A stretch of DNA of 64,000 nucleotides from an uncultured Clostridia bacterium (GTDB lineage: Bacteria > Bacillota > Clostridia > UBA1381): assembly GCA_934476675.1 (NCBI GenBank), contig CAKSOE010000003.1, forward strand, positions 88,149 to 152,148, written 5' to 3'. A program made the translations under genes and the position numbers. Of this stretch, positions 35,767-44,354 are shown piece after piece (position 1 is the stretch's first letter; every line of letters begins with the position of its first letter). The notes under the pieces were generated by a model, which searched no databases, had not been told where the DNA came from, and saw only the letters and a program-made list of their open reading frames with translations.

Positions 35767-36129
35767 TTACTTTCCGTCCGATACATCAACAAAGATTTTT
35801 GCGTTATTTTTTACCAGTCCGAGTTTTTCCGACGCAATCTTCTCGATATATTCGTCCGTATCCACTTTGGTTTTTAACTCCTCGATTTCCTGCTGCCTTG
35901 TTGCTTCGTATGCAATTTTTTCCTCCAGCTCGGCTGCCGTCTTTCTGTTCTGAGAAATCTGCGGCAGCTGCATAACCCCCTTAAAAAGCATTGCTCCGGC
36001 CAAAAGCAGCACACAGACAGTTTTGATTTTCAAGCTGTTTTTTCTGCAAAACCTTATAATATTTTTTTGTGACGGCAAAGCGTTTTTTACGCTTTGTACG
36101 TTTCCGCCCAAAACACCTTTGTTATTCAT
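35767..36129 (-). CDS. septum formation initiator, DivIC/FtsL family
   Basis: 120 residues. Cytoplasmic N-terminus, one membrane helix (about 36-54), then an extracellular coiled coil (QNRKTAAELEEKIAYEATRQ) and the family's ending YIEKIASEKLGLVKNNAKIF. Part of the divisome DivIB-DivIC-FtsL complex. Position between yabQ and yabR is conserved in spore-formers. Confidence 0.88.
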   Translation of the reverse strand: MNNKGVLGGNVQSVKNALPSQKNIIRFCRKNSLKIKTVCVLLLAGAMLFKGVMQLPQISQNRKTAAELEEKIAYEATRQQEIEELKTKVDTDEYIEKIASEKLGLVKNNAKIFVDVSDGK

Positions 36130-36165
36130 ATCCGTTTGCCTTCTCCGAATTATATTATATAAACC

Positions 36166-36585
36166 CTATCCCGTTTTCTTTCCGAACAGACCTTTTGCTT
36201 TTGTGTATAAAGGTACTAATAGCATTTTATACAAAAATACGGGCGGTGTCAAGAGTATTTTCAAAATTAAATGAATAATTTTAAAAAAATTTTCAAAAAA
36301 CACCATAAAAACTTTCAAAAACACCCTCTGAAACAGCAATATGTATAAAAGCGCTCCTATCAGAAAGCCTATCGCCTCATAGAGCCGCAACCTGCCGTCG
36401 CTGAAAATCCAAAGACCCTTTGCCAGAAACCATGCCGATACCGTCCAGAATGCAGCGTCCTGCATGGCGGTAAAAAAGACATTTGTTTTTACGCAGCTCC
36501 TTGCGGCACGAAACATATCAAACAGCATCACCACCGCACCGCCGCACACAAACATCGCTAAAAGCGCATATGTCTCTCTTGTCAT
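36166..36585 (-). CDS. yabQ: spore cortex biosynthesis protein YabQ
   Basis: 139 residues, about four membrane helices, starting MTRETYALLAMFVCGG. Length, hydropathy and position after yabP match YabQ, which is needed for spore cortex formation. Its ATG follows the yabP TGA by one base (TGATATG), so it depends on yabP translation. Sequence motifs in this family are weak, so context carries much of the call. Confidence 0.8.
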   Translation of the reverse strand: MTRETYALLAMFVCGGAVVMLFDMFRAARSCVKTNVFFTAMQDAAFWTVSAWFLAKGLWIFSDGRLRLYEAIGFLIGALLYILLFQRVFLKVFMVFFENFFKIIHLILKILLTPPVFLYKMLLVPLYTKAKGLFGKKTG

Positions 36586-36586
36586 A

Positions 36587-36868
36587 TCACTTGAACATCG
36601 AGGTGATAAACCCCTCTTTACTGCGCTTTTTTGAATATTCCAGCATCTGCACCTCACCGGAAATCTCTAAATTTCCGGCAGAAGTGTCAACCTTGTTTAT
36701 CACAAGTCCGCTGCCCTTTATTATAAGAGCTCCCATATTTGTTTTAAGCTCTATTTTTTCGTCCGTAAAGCACACTACGTCCTCAATTCCCGTAGCTGAC
36801 AGAGCGGAGCGGTTTGTCAGCGCTATATTATGCTCTGCCGCAAGCGTCTTTTTTGTTTCAACAGCCAT
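36587..36868 (-). CDS. yabP: sporulation protein YabP
   Basis: 93 residues of the YabP/YqfC family: NRSALSATGIEDVVCFTDEK, then LKTNMGALIIKGSGL and NLEISGEVQMLEYS. Start put at 36868 behind GGAGG; earlier in-frame codons overlap rqcP and would add about 40 unmatched residues. Together with yabQ it points to a spore-forming ancestry. Confidence 0.88.
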   Translation of the reverse strand: MAVETKKTLAAEHNIALTNRSALSATGIEDVVCFTDEKIELKTNMGALIIKGSGLVINKVDTSAGNLEISGEVQMLEYSKKRSKEGFITSMFK

Positions 36869-36923
36869 ATTCCATGCCTCCATATCATATATTCTTACTT
36901 TAAATATATGATTGGACATCAGA

Positions 36924-37163
36924 TTACAGAACCTTATAAAGAGATGCGGCGTCGTTTTTGAGAACGTGCTCCGCAATGCCCTCAACCTGCACCTTCATAA
37001 TGCGCTCTCCGAGTTTTATTTCGATAATGTCGTTTTCCTTTACGTCATACGACGCCTTGACAACCTTTCCGTTCACCGTTATTCTGCCCTGGTCACACGC
37101 CTCGTTTGCAATCGTACGGCGTTTTATTAAACGCGTCACCTTTAAATATTTATCAATCCTCAT
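36924..37163 (-). CDS. rqcP: S4 domain RNA-binding protein RqcP (YabO/Hsp15-like)
   Basis: 79 residues, almost entirely an S4 domain: MRIDKYLKVTRLIKRRTIAN, then ACDQGRITVNGKVVKAS. In Bacillus RqcP works with RqcH to add alanine tails to stalled nascent chains. Start at 37163 behind GAGGGAGAAT. Follows hup and its terminator, as in other Firmicutes. Confidence 0.92.
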   Translation of the reverse strand: MRIDKYLKVTRLIKRRTIANEACDQGRITVNGKVVKASYDVKENDIIEIKLGERIMKVQVEGIAEHVLKNDAASLYKVL

Positions 37164-37184
37164 ATTCTCCCTCTTTCGAAAGAT

Positions 37185-37218
37185 AAAAAAACAAACTGCC
37201 GAAACAAGCCGGCAGTTT
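37185..37218 (-). terminator. terminator/attenuator between hup and rqcP
   Basis: Minus strand AAACTGCCG - 8 bases - CGGCAGTTT followed by GTTTTTTTA. It lies 18 bases past the hup stop and would let the abundant HU message end while some reading proceeds into rqcP-yabP-yabQ. Confidence 0.85.
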
Positions 37219-37235
37219 CTTCTTTTGTAAATCAA

Positions 37236-37511
37236 TTACTTATTTACAACGTCCTTTAAAGCCTTACCTGCCTTGAATGCAGGAATCTTTGAAGCTGCAA
37301 TCTGAATAACCTCGCCTGTACGGGGGTTCTTACCGCTTCTTGCTTCTCTTGCTCTTACTTCAAATGTTCCGAAGCCCACGAGCTGAACCTTGTCGCCCTC
37401 ACACAAAGCTTCTGTTACTGCTGCTGTTAAAGCGTTTACTGCTTTTTCAGCGTCTTTTTTTGATAATTCTGCCTTCTGAGCAACTGCTGCTACTAAATCA
37501 GTCTTGTTCAT
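37236..37511 (-). CDS. hup: HU family DNA-binding protein
   Basis: 91 residues. Nucleoid protein; MNKTDLVAAVAQKAELSKKD start, GFGTFEVRARE and the DNA-arm sequence ARSGKNPRTGEVIQIAASKI are classic. GGAGGAAAATT precedes the ATG. Strong dedicated promoter at 37605-37633 and its own terminator downstream. Confidence 0.98.
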   Translation of the reverse strand: MNKTDLVAAVAQKAELSKKDAEKAVNALTAAVTEALCEGDKVQLVGFGTFEVRAREARSGKNPRTGEVIQIAASKIPAFKAGKALKDVVNK

Positions 37512-37604
37512 AATTTTCCTCCTGTTTTTTTCAGGACAGACGTTATAATCTGTCCGAACATAAAATTTACGGACTATTGCCCGAAAACTTTCTTTCATTA
37601 TTGT

Positions 37605-37633
37605 ATTTTAATACAAAACACAGCATATGTCAA
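37605..37633 (-). promoter_or_regulatory. strong sigma-A promoter of hup
   Basis: Minus strand TTGACA (37633-37628), 17-base spacer, TAAAAT (37610-37605). Leader of about 90 bases to the hup ATG. Confidence 0.8.
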
Positions 37634-37974
37634 GCTTTTATTTACATTTTTGGCGTTTTATACCGAATATTATTGCTTTTTTTACACACAATGTTGAATT
37701 TTCGCGTTAAAATGCCCTTAAAACGGCGTTTCAGCACTAAAACGTACGTATTTTTTGCTGAATTTGAAACCGATTTTGAGAGAACAACAAACGGCTTTTT
37801 TATAGTTTTTGCATTTTTATGCAGAATATTCAAAAATCAATCACAAGATGATTTCATCTGCAATATAAAATATCAGCAAATTAATTTTACGCGGTCTGCT
37901 TATTTTTTTATAACAATGCCGCTATCGACATCGGAAAAGGTGCATAAAGTTAAAAACATTTTACAAAATTTTTT
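37634..37974. other. AT-rich non-coding stretch upstream of the hup promoter
   Basis: About 340 bases with no supported gene. Open frames run through it but show no ribosome binding site or family resemblance, and base composition is markedly AT-rich. The adjacent 193 bases to 38167 are repeat copy 3. Confidence 0.6.
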
Positions 37975-38167
37975 AAGGAACATAAAAAATATTTCAGAAC
38001 GGATACCGGCTATAAATACGCTCCGAGAGGTTCGGTTTGTTCGCAGCAAAAAGGCATTTAAATAAGAGAATCGAATAAAATACGATTTTTAACGAAATAT
38101 AAAATGTGCTCCATTTATCACAAACTTGCCTTTTTTTTGCAGTCCGGACTTTTTACATCCCCCTTTG
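37975..38167 (-). repeat. structured intergenic repeat, copy 3 (diverged)
   Basis: Reverse-oriented relative of the elements at 2865 and 5345. Read on the minus strand it begins CAAAGGGGGATGTAAAAAGT directly after the HAD gene's TAA stop, keeps AAAAATCG...CGATT, ATTTAAATGCCTTTTTGCTG and AACCTCTCGGAG, and fades at about 37975. The long CTGAACC/GGTTCAG stem is lost in this copy. Confidence 0.75.
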
Positions 38168-39181
38168 TTATTCTGTAAATTCCAGTACGCTATTCAGTAT
38201 ATATTCCGCATTAAGCTTTTCAAAATACGGTCTTGCCCGTTCTCCCTGCACACCGGTTAACACCGCGCAGAAATCCGCACCCATAGCCTTTGCCGCAAGA
38301 ATATCCGCGCCTGCGTCACCGACAATGAGCGTCCGTGAAATTTTTTCGTCCTCGGAGGTTTTTCTGATTATTTCTTCATCATCGCAGTCCGTGCCGTACA
38401 GCGCTTTTAAAAACACATACGGACTCGGCTTTGTAAGCGTCAGTCCGGTATTTCTTTCGGCTGTTTCAACCAAATCAAACGTAGACATACCGTTTTTTGA
38501 AAAATATGTATCTATTCCCCAATCCGCAAGCGGCTGCGTTATCTCGTCCGAAATCCGCCCTGTGCCTACGCAAAGACGTTTGTTTTCGCTTAACAGCTTC
38601 AGCATTTCTCTGAGCGGTTCAATCGGTAATAGCGGTGTTTCCTTAAAAATCTGACCGCTTTTTCCGCTGATTTTCGGCAGAACATTATAACGCTTACGAT
38701 AAAGCTCGTCTCCCAAATACCATTCCTGGAAAATCGTTTGCATTGTCTTCCACATGACTCCGTTTCTTTTCAGCCAGTCCAAATCAAAGCCTGTCGCCTT
38801 TGAACACTCCTCGGCTAATAAATCATATGCTTCTATGATATTTTCGGGCAGTTTTTTTGCATATTCAAGCGCCTTTTGAAAATCCGTTTCGTTGTCAACA
38901 CCGCAGCATATCCACGCCATAAGCGCCGTAACATAACCTAAATCCCAATTTGAATTTACGCCCTTACACTTTAAAACGTCTATGAGCTCGTCATTGCAGA
39001 ACACATTGCGCCGCACTTCTTTATAGTCGACGCCGGTATCTATTTCTTCATTTCTGTTGAATTTCAGATACTCCCACACTGTAAGCGCCGCACTGTCCCA
39101 ATAGCTCTGCTCACTCGTTATAACGCCGTCCATATCAAAAATAACAGTATCATATTTATCCAAAAATGGTTTTAATTTCAT
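38168..39181 (-). CDS. HAD superfamily phosphatase
   Basis: 337 residues. Nucleophile motif TVIFDMDGVITSEQ (DxD) near residue 20, a large helical cap (about 45-215), and the late motifs VGTGR and LIVGDAGADILAAKAMG with the acidic metal residues. General phosphoglycolate-phosphatase-like fold, longer than usual because of the cap. It is the last gene after hisD and hisB, 49 bases from hisB, so a role as histidinol-phosphatase is possible but unproven. Start at 39181 behind GGGAGG (39184 is an alternative). Confidence 0.82.
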   Translation of the reverse strand: MKLKPFLDKYDTVIFDMDGVITSEQSYWDSAALTVWEYLKFNRNEEIDTGVDYKEVRRNVFCNDELIDVLKCKGVNSNWDLGYVTALMAWICCGVDNETDFQKALEYAKKLPENIIEAYDLLAEECSKATGFDLDWLKRNGVMWKTMQTIFQEWYLGDELYRKRYNVLPKISGKSGQIFKETPLLPIEPLREMLKLLSENKRLCVGTGRISDEITQPLADWGIDTYFSKNGMSTFDLVETAERNTGLTLTKPSPYVFLKALYGTDCDDEEIIRKTSEDEKISRTLIVGDAGADILAAKAMGADFCAVLTGVQGERARPYFEKLNAEYILNSVLEFTE

Positions 39182-39230
39182 CATTTCCTCCCTACACAAT
39201 AAGACCGCCTGCAAGCCGCAGCCTTACCGC

Positions 39231-39848
39231 TTATTCAATAGTCCATTCAATTTTTCCCGCCACGCCGGAGGTTTTGCCTTTTCTGTCCGCCGAAACCTCA
39301 AACGCACGGTTAAGCGCTGTTCCTACGCTTCTGTACACCGCCTCCCAGATGTGGTGGCCGTTTCTGCCCTTTAACACATCTATATGCAGCGTACACATCG
39401 CACCCTGAACAAAGCCTTCAAGAAATGTTTCCAAATCCTCGTTATACATTCCCTCAACACTCTCGGGCAAAGAAACACCGTGAAAATCAAAATCAATATA
39501 TGCTCTTGACTCAAAGCTGACGGCACATTCCGCCTTTGCTTCGTCAATTATTCCCACGGCATCACCATAGCCGTAGCAGCCATCGGTTCTGTCGATGTAT
39601 TCCCTGCAAGCCTTTCCCAAGGCTATGCCCAAATCCTCCGCAATAACATGAGTGAGCGTAAACTCGTCAAGACTCATATCAACGTCTATATTAAATCCGC
39701 CGCGATATGCTATATGCTCTATCATGTGGTTTAAAAACGGCATAGGTGTTTTTATATATTTTCTGTAATCCGTTTTAAGCGGCGAAAAATCAAGCGCTAC
39801 ATTCATTTCGGATTCGGTTGTTTTTCTTGTTACTTTTATCTTTTCCAT
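39231..39848 (-). CDS. hisB: imidazoleglycerol-phosphate dehydratase
   Basis: 205 residues, monofunctional form. The two pseudo-repeats each show the manganese-binding His pattern: LNHMIEHIAYRGG and HVIAEDLGIALG in the first, DFHGVSLPE and GRNGHHIWEAVYR in the second. Sixth step of histidine synthesis. GCGGAGGATTGGT precedes the ATG; 13 bases after hisD. Confidence 0.96.
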   Translation of the reverse strand: MEKIKVTRKTTESEMNVALDFSPLKTDYRKYIKTPMPFLNHMIEHIAYRGGFNIDVDMSLDEFTLTHVIAEDLGIALGKACREYIDRTDGCYGYGDAVGIIDEAKAECAVSFESRAYIDFDFHGVSLPESVEGMYNEDLETFLEGFVQGAMCTLHIDVLKGRNGHHIWEAVYRSVGTALNRAFEVSADRKGKTSGVAGKIEWTIE

Positions 39849-39861
39849 ACCAATCCTCCGC

Positions 39862-41160
39862 TTACTTTCTTTCCTTTACCGCCAAGCCGTGAGTATCAAA
39901 GCCTTCAACCTTTGCAAATCTGTAAGCATATTCCCTTACGTTCTCAAAGCCGTCCTTTGACGCATATCCGACCGACGAACGCTTTAAGAAATCCTGCACC
40001 GATACAGACGAATATGTCTTTGCAAAGCCGCCCGTCGGCAGTATTGCATTCGGGCCGAGAACAAAGTTGCAGAGCGTAACGGGAGTATATTCTCCCAAAA
40101 GAATTTCGCCCGCATTTTTAATTTTAGGCAATGTATCGAACGGTTTTTCGGTCATAACCTCCATATGCTCCGGCGCATAATCGTTTACAAAATCAATGCT
40201 CTCGTCAAGCGAATTTGTAAGTATGACGCCGCCGTAGGTTGTGAAGTTCGTTTCGATAAATTCCTTTCGTTTGGGGCTGATTTTTTCCAGCTGACGGTTC
40301 ACGATAGGTATTACCTTTTCTACCAGCTCTTTCGAGTGAGTCACCAAAAGCGCCGCGCTGTCCGGGCCGTGCTCCGCCTCAATCATCCAGTCAAGCGCAA
40401 CCTTTTCCGGGTCTGCCTTTTCGTCCGCAAGCACGATAATTTCGCTCGGGCCTGCCGGAAGTCCGGCATCGATACAGTTTGCAAGAACACGCTTTGCCGC
40501 CGTTGCATAGCTGTTTCCCGGGCCTATTATCTTATGGCATTTGGGGATTGTTTCCGTGCCGTATGCCACAGCCGCAACCGCCTGAATACCGCCAACTTTA
40601 TATATTTCGGTTATGCCGATAATCTTTGCCGCACAAAGAATCGCATCGTCAACATCGCCGTTTTCGTTAGGCGGTGTTACAACCACAATCTTCGGCACCT
40701 TTGCAACAACTGCCGGAATACCCAGCATACACAATACCGATGGGAAAGAACCCTTACCGTGAGGTACATACAAACAGACATCTGTGATAGGAGTTGTTTT
40801 TTCGCCGACCATAAGACCGTTATCCACCATTGTGAACCACATTTCTTCGGGAAGCTGCTTTTCATGGAAATCGTATATGTTCTTATACGCATATTCTATT
40901 GCTTCACGCGTTTTTATGTCAAGTCTTTCATAACCTGCGTCAATCTCTGCCTGCGTAACCCTCATTGTGTCGGCAGTAAGCTGCACGCGGTCGAATTTTG
41001 CGGTATATTCAAGCACCGCTTCATCGCCCCTGTTTCTTATATCGTCCGACACCTCTTTTGCAATTTTCATCTGCTCGGTTATGTCAAGCTCGGCACGCTT
41101 CATTATGAAATCATACTGTTCCTTTGTCATTTTGTCTAATTCGTATATGTTGGGTTTCAT
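39862..41160 (-). CDS. hisD: histidinol dehydrogenase
   Basis: 432 residues. Last two steps of histidine synthesis, NAD-dependent, zinc. GPGNSYATAAKR, GLPAGPSEIIVLAD and EAEHGPDSAALLVT motifs are clear. The RBS AAGGAG is 7 bases from ATG. Only 20 bases separate it from the dnaJ stop, so hisD-hisB-HAD may be read from the hrcA operon as well as from any local promoter; the rest of the his pathway is not in the window. Confidence 0.96.
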   Translation of the reverse strand: MKPNIYELDKMTKEQYDFIMKRAELDITEQMKIAKEVSDDIRNRGDEAVLEYTAKFDRVQLTADTMRVTQAEIDAGYERLDIKTREAIEYAYKNIYDFHEKQLPEEMWFTMVDNGLMVGEKTTPITDVCLYVPHGKGSFPSVLCMLGIPAVVAKVPKIVVVTPPNENGDVDDAILCAAKIIGITEIYKVGGIQAVAAVAYGTETIPKCHKIIGPGNSYATAAKRVLANCIDAGLPAGPSEIIVLADEKADPEKVALDWMIEAEHGPDSAALLVTHSKELVEKVIPIVNRQLEKISPKRKEFIETNFTTYGGVILTNSLDESIDFVNDYAPEHMEVMTEKPFDTLPKIKNAGEILLGEYTPVTLCNFVLGPNAILPTGGFAKTYSSVSVQDFLKRSSVGYASKDGFENVREYAYRFAKVEGFDTHGLAVKERK

Positions 41161-41180
41161 AGCATTGCTCCTTACCTGCT

Positions 41181-42308
41181 TTATTTAAAAAGCTCTTTCA
41201 TTTTCTCTGCAAAGGATTTTTTCTTTTTATAATTCTTTTCCTCGTCAAATTCTCTTAAAATTTCTTTTTGTCTCTGAGAAAGATTTTTCGGCACCTCAAC
41301 CTCAACGGTAACATACTGGTCGCCCCTGTTCTTTCCGCGTATAAACGGAATGCCCTTTCCTCTCAGTCTGAATCTTGTTCCCGACTGTGTACCCTCGGGA
41401 ATATCGTATTCGACAACTCCGTCAAGCGTAGGAACGGTAAGCGTTGCGCCCAATGCCGCCTGAACAAAGGTTACAGGCATATTGAGGTAAACATCGTTGC
41501 CGCTGCGTTCAAACATCTGATGAGGACGAACTCTTACGGTGATAAGCAAATCGCCGCTCGGGCCTCCTCTTTCTCCCGCTTCTCCCTGTCCGGAAAGCTG
41601 CATTGTCTGTCCGTCGTCGATACCTGCCGGTATGTCTATCTCAACCGTTCTGGTTTTTCTTACCTTGCCTGTACCGCGGCAGTCGCGGCATGGATCCTTG
41701 ATTATTTTACCGCTGCCCTGACAATGCGGACAGGTGGTAACGTTTGTCATGTATCCGAGGATTGTGCGCTGCTGGGTCTGAATCTGTCCCGTACCGTGAC
41801 AATGCGAACACGTTTCCGCACTTGTACCGGGCTTTGCTCCCGTACCCTTACAGGTCGGGCAATCCTCCTGCTTTGTTATATTAATCTTTTTCTTGCAGCC
41901 GAATGCCGCCTCTTCAAAGGATATCGTAACAACCTGTCTTACATCGTTGCCGCGCCGCGGGCCGTTGCGCCTGCCGCCGCTGCCGCCGAAACCGAAGCCG
42001 CCGCCGAAAATATCGCTGAAAATGTCCCCGAAATCTCCGAAACCGCTGCCGCCGTAGCCGCCGCCGGCGCCGTAATTGGAATCCACGCCGGCATGACCGA
42101 ACTGGTCATATTTCTGCCGTTTTTCAGGATTTGACAACACCTCGTACGCTTCGTTAATTTCTTTAAACTTCGCTTCTGCTTCCTTATCCCCCGGATGTAA
42201 ATCAGGATGATATTTTTTGGCTTCCTTTCTGAATGCTTTTTTTAATTCATCGTCTGACGCACCCTTTGAAACGCCGAGCACCTCATAATAATCTCTTTTA
42301 TCTGCCAA
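41181..42308 (-). CDS. dnaJ: chaperone DnaJ
   Basis: 375 residues. J domain (1-70, with HPD in KYHPDLHPG), Gly/Phe-rich region (75-120), four CxxCxGxG zinc repeats (CPTCKGTG, CSHCHGTG, CPHCQGSG, CRDCRGTG), and the C-terminal substrate domain. TTG start, preceded by AGGTGA. Co-chaperone of DnaK; end of the heat-shock operon. Confidence 0.97.
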   Translation of the reverse strand: MADKRDYYEVLGVSKGASDDELKKAFRKEAKKYHPDLHPGDKEAEAKFKEINEAYEVLSNPEKRQKYDQFGHAGVDSNYGAGGGYGGSGFGDFGDIFSDIFGGGFGFGGSGGRRNGPRRGNDVRQVVTISFEEAAFGCKKKINITKQEDCPTCKGTGAKPGTSAETCSHCHGTGQIQTQQRTILGYMTNVTTCPHCQGSGKIIKDPCRDCRGTGKVRKTRTVEIDIPAGIDDGQTMQLSGQGEAGERGGPSGDLLITVRVRPHQMFERSGNDVYLNMPVTFVQAALGATLTVPTLDGVVEYDIPEGTQSGTRFRLRGKGIPFIRGKNRGDQYVTVEVEVPKNLSQRQKEILREFDEEKNYKKKKSFAEKMKELFK

Positions 42309-42418
42309 AACTATTCACCTGCCATACTTTTATTATACTAAATTCATATGTGTTTGTAAATGTATATAATATACAAATTAACGCGTATAAAATACGGATT
42401 AATGTATATATCCCCAAA

Positions 42419-42443
42419 GGGGTGTTACTTAGCGCAACACCCC
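42419..42443 (-). terminator. hairpin between dnaK and dnaJ
   Basis: Minus strand GGGGTGTT - 9 bases - AACACCCC, followed by TTTGGGG. Weak T run; it probably reduces dnaJ expression relative to dnaK or protects the dnaK message end. Confidence 0.55.
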
Positions 42444-42456
42444 ACAAGAGAAAACA

Positions 42457-44301
42457 TTATTTATTGTCATTGTTATCAACTTCACGGTAATCCGCTTCGT
42501 AAACGTTATCACCGCTTGCGCCCTGTCCTGCCGCGCCGGCATCTGCTCCCGGCTGCGCCTGACCGTTCGGATTTGCCTGCTGATACATTTTCTCGGCAAT
42601 ACCGTAGAATTTCTGCTGCAGTTCATCTGTTGCAGCTTTGATGGCAGCTGTGTCTGTACCCTTTAAGGCTTCCTTTACCTTTTCGATTTCGGCTTCAACC
42701 TCACTCTTTGCCGCCGCGTCAACCTTATCGCCTGCGTCTTTAAGAGCCTTTTCACACTGATACACAAGTGATTCCGCATTGTTTCTTGTATCTACTTCTT
42801 CCTTACGCTTTTTATCCTCCTCGGCATACTTTTCAGCTTCTTTAACAGCTCTGTCGATATCCTCGTCACTGAGGTTTGAAGATGCGGTAATGGTAATCTT
42901 CTGCTCGTTGCCGGTTCCCAAATCCTTTGCGCTTACCTTAACGATACCGTTTGCGTCAATATCGAAGGTGACTTCAATCTGCGGCACACCTCTCGGAGCC
43001 GGAGCAATACCCGTAAGATTAAATCTGCCCAAAGTCTTGTTGTACTGAGCCATTTCTCTTTCGCCCTGGAGAACATGAACCTCAACACTTGTCTGACCGT
43101 CTGCCGCAGTTGAGAATATCTGCGATTTATTTGTCGGGATTGTTGTATTTCTTTCAATCAGCTTTGTAAATACGCCGCCCATTGTTTCGATACCGAGTGA
43201 AAGCGGTGTTACGTCAAGCAGAAGTACGCCTGTTTCCTCGCCGCCGAGAACGCCCGCCTGTCTTGCGGCTCCGACTGCCACGCACTCGTCGGGGTTAATT
43301 CCCTTATGCGGCTCTTTGCCCATTTCTTTCTTTACCGCTTCCTGTACGGCAGGGATTCTCGAGGAACCGCCGACAAGAAGAACCTCGTCAATCTGCGATG
43401 CGCTTACACTGGCATCTGACATTGCATTTCTTATGCAGGTCAGTGTTCTGTCAACCAAATCGGCTGTCAGTTCATCAAACTTAGCCTTTGTAAGAGTGAT
43501 GTCAAGATGCTTCGGACCTGTTGCGTCCGCCGTAATAAACGGAAGGTTTATATTTGATGTTGTTGTTGTCGAAAGCTCAATCTTTGATTTTTCGGCAGCT
43601 TCCTTTAATCTCTGCATTGCCATTTTATCCGTTGACAAATCAACGCCGTTTGATGCCTTAAATTCGCTTACAAGGTAATCAATAATTCTCTGGTCGAAAT
43701 CATCACCGCCGAGGTGAGTATCGCCGTTTGTTGAAAGAACTTCAAATACGCCGTCGCCTATTTCAAGGATTGACACATCGAATGTACCGCCGCCGAGGTC
43801 GTATACCATAATTGTCTGATCCTTATCGCTCATTCCGTAAGCAAGAGCTGCGGCTGTCGGCTCGTTTATAATTCTCAGAACTTCAAGACCTGCAATCTTA
43901 CCTGCGTCCTTTGTCGCCTGACGCTGTGAGTCGTTGAAGTATGCCGGAACGGTAATAACCGCCTGTGTAACGGGCTCGCCGAGATAGCTTTCCGCATCGC
44001 TTTTAAGCTTTGACAAAATCATTGCGCTGATTTCCTGCGGAGTGTAGTCCTTGCCGTCTATCGATACCTTTTCGGTTGTACCCATTTTTCTCTTGATTGA
44101 CATAATCGTACGATCGGCATTTGTAACAGCCTGACGCTTTGCCACCTGACCTACGATTCTTTCGCCATCCTTCTGGAATGCAACGACTGACGGGGTCGTT
44201 CTTGCTCCCTCGCTGTTTGTGATAACGTTGGGGTTTCCGCCCTCCATAACAGCTACACAGCTGTTTGTTGTTCCTAAGTCTATACCTATAATTTTACTCA
44301 T
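42457..44301 (-). CDS. dnaK: chaperone DnaK (Hsp70)
   Basis: 614 residues. ATPase signatures IGIDLGTTNSCVAVMEGG, DLGGGTFDVSIL and VLLVGGSSRIPAVQ; substrate domain from about 380; C-terminal linker rich in Gly/Ala/Gln. The AAGGAGGAATTTATT ribosome site is strong. Part of the CIRCE-HrcA regulated operon. Confidence 0.98.
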   Translation of the reverse strand: MSKIIGIDLGTTNSCVAVMEGGNPNVITNSEGARTTPSVVAFQKDGERIVGQVAKRQAVTNADRTIMSIKRKMGTTEKVSIDGKDYTPQEISAMILSKLKSDAESYLGEPVTQAVITVPAYFNDSQRQATKDAGKIAGLEVLRIINEPTAAALAYGMSDKDQTIMVYDLGGGTFDVSILEIGDGVFEVLSTNGDTHLGGDDFDQRIIDYLVSEFKASNGVDLSTDKMAMQRLKEAAEKSKIELSTTTTSNINLPFITADATGPKHLDITLTKAKFDELTADLVDRTLTCIRNAMSDASVSASQIDEVLLVGGSSRIPAVQEAVKKEMGKEPHKGINPDECVAVGAARQAGVLGGEETGVLLLDVTPLSLGIETMGGVFTKLIERNTTIPTNKSQIFSTAADGQTSVEVHVLQGEREMAQYNKTLGRFNLTGIAPAPRGVPQIEVTFDIDANGIVKVSAKDLGTGNEQKITITASSNLSDEDIDRAVKEAEKYAEEDKKRKEEVDTRNNAESLVYQCEKALKDAGDKVDAAAKSEVEAEIEKVKEALKGTDTAAIKAATDELQQKFYGIAEKMYQQANPNGQAQPGADAGAAGQGASGDNVYEADYREVDNNDNK

Positions 44302-44354
44302 AATAAATTCCTCCTTAAAATTGATTAATATATGAACCGCATTTGCGGATAATT

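Noticed and set aside
37577..38065. 162-codon plus-strand open frame upstream of hup
   Set aside because: Very AT-rich, overlaps the hup promoter and repeat copy 3, has no ribosome binding site and no resemblance to any family.
41268..42134. 288-codon frame antisense to dnaJ
   Set aside because: A shadow of the dnaJ coding frame; the minus-strand gene has all family motifs.
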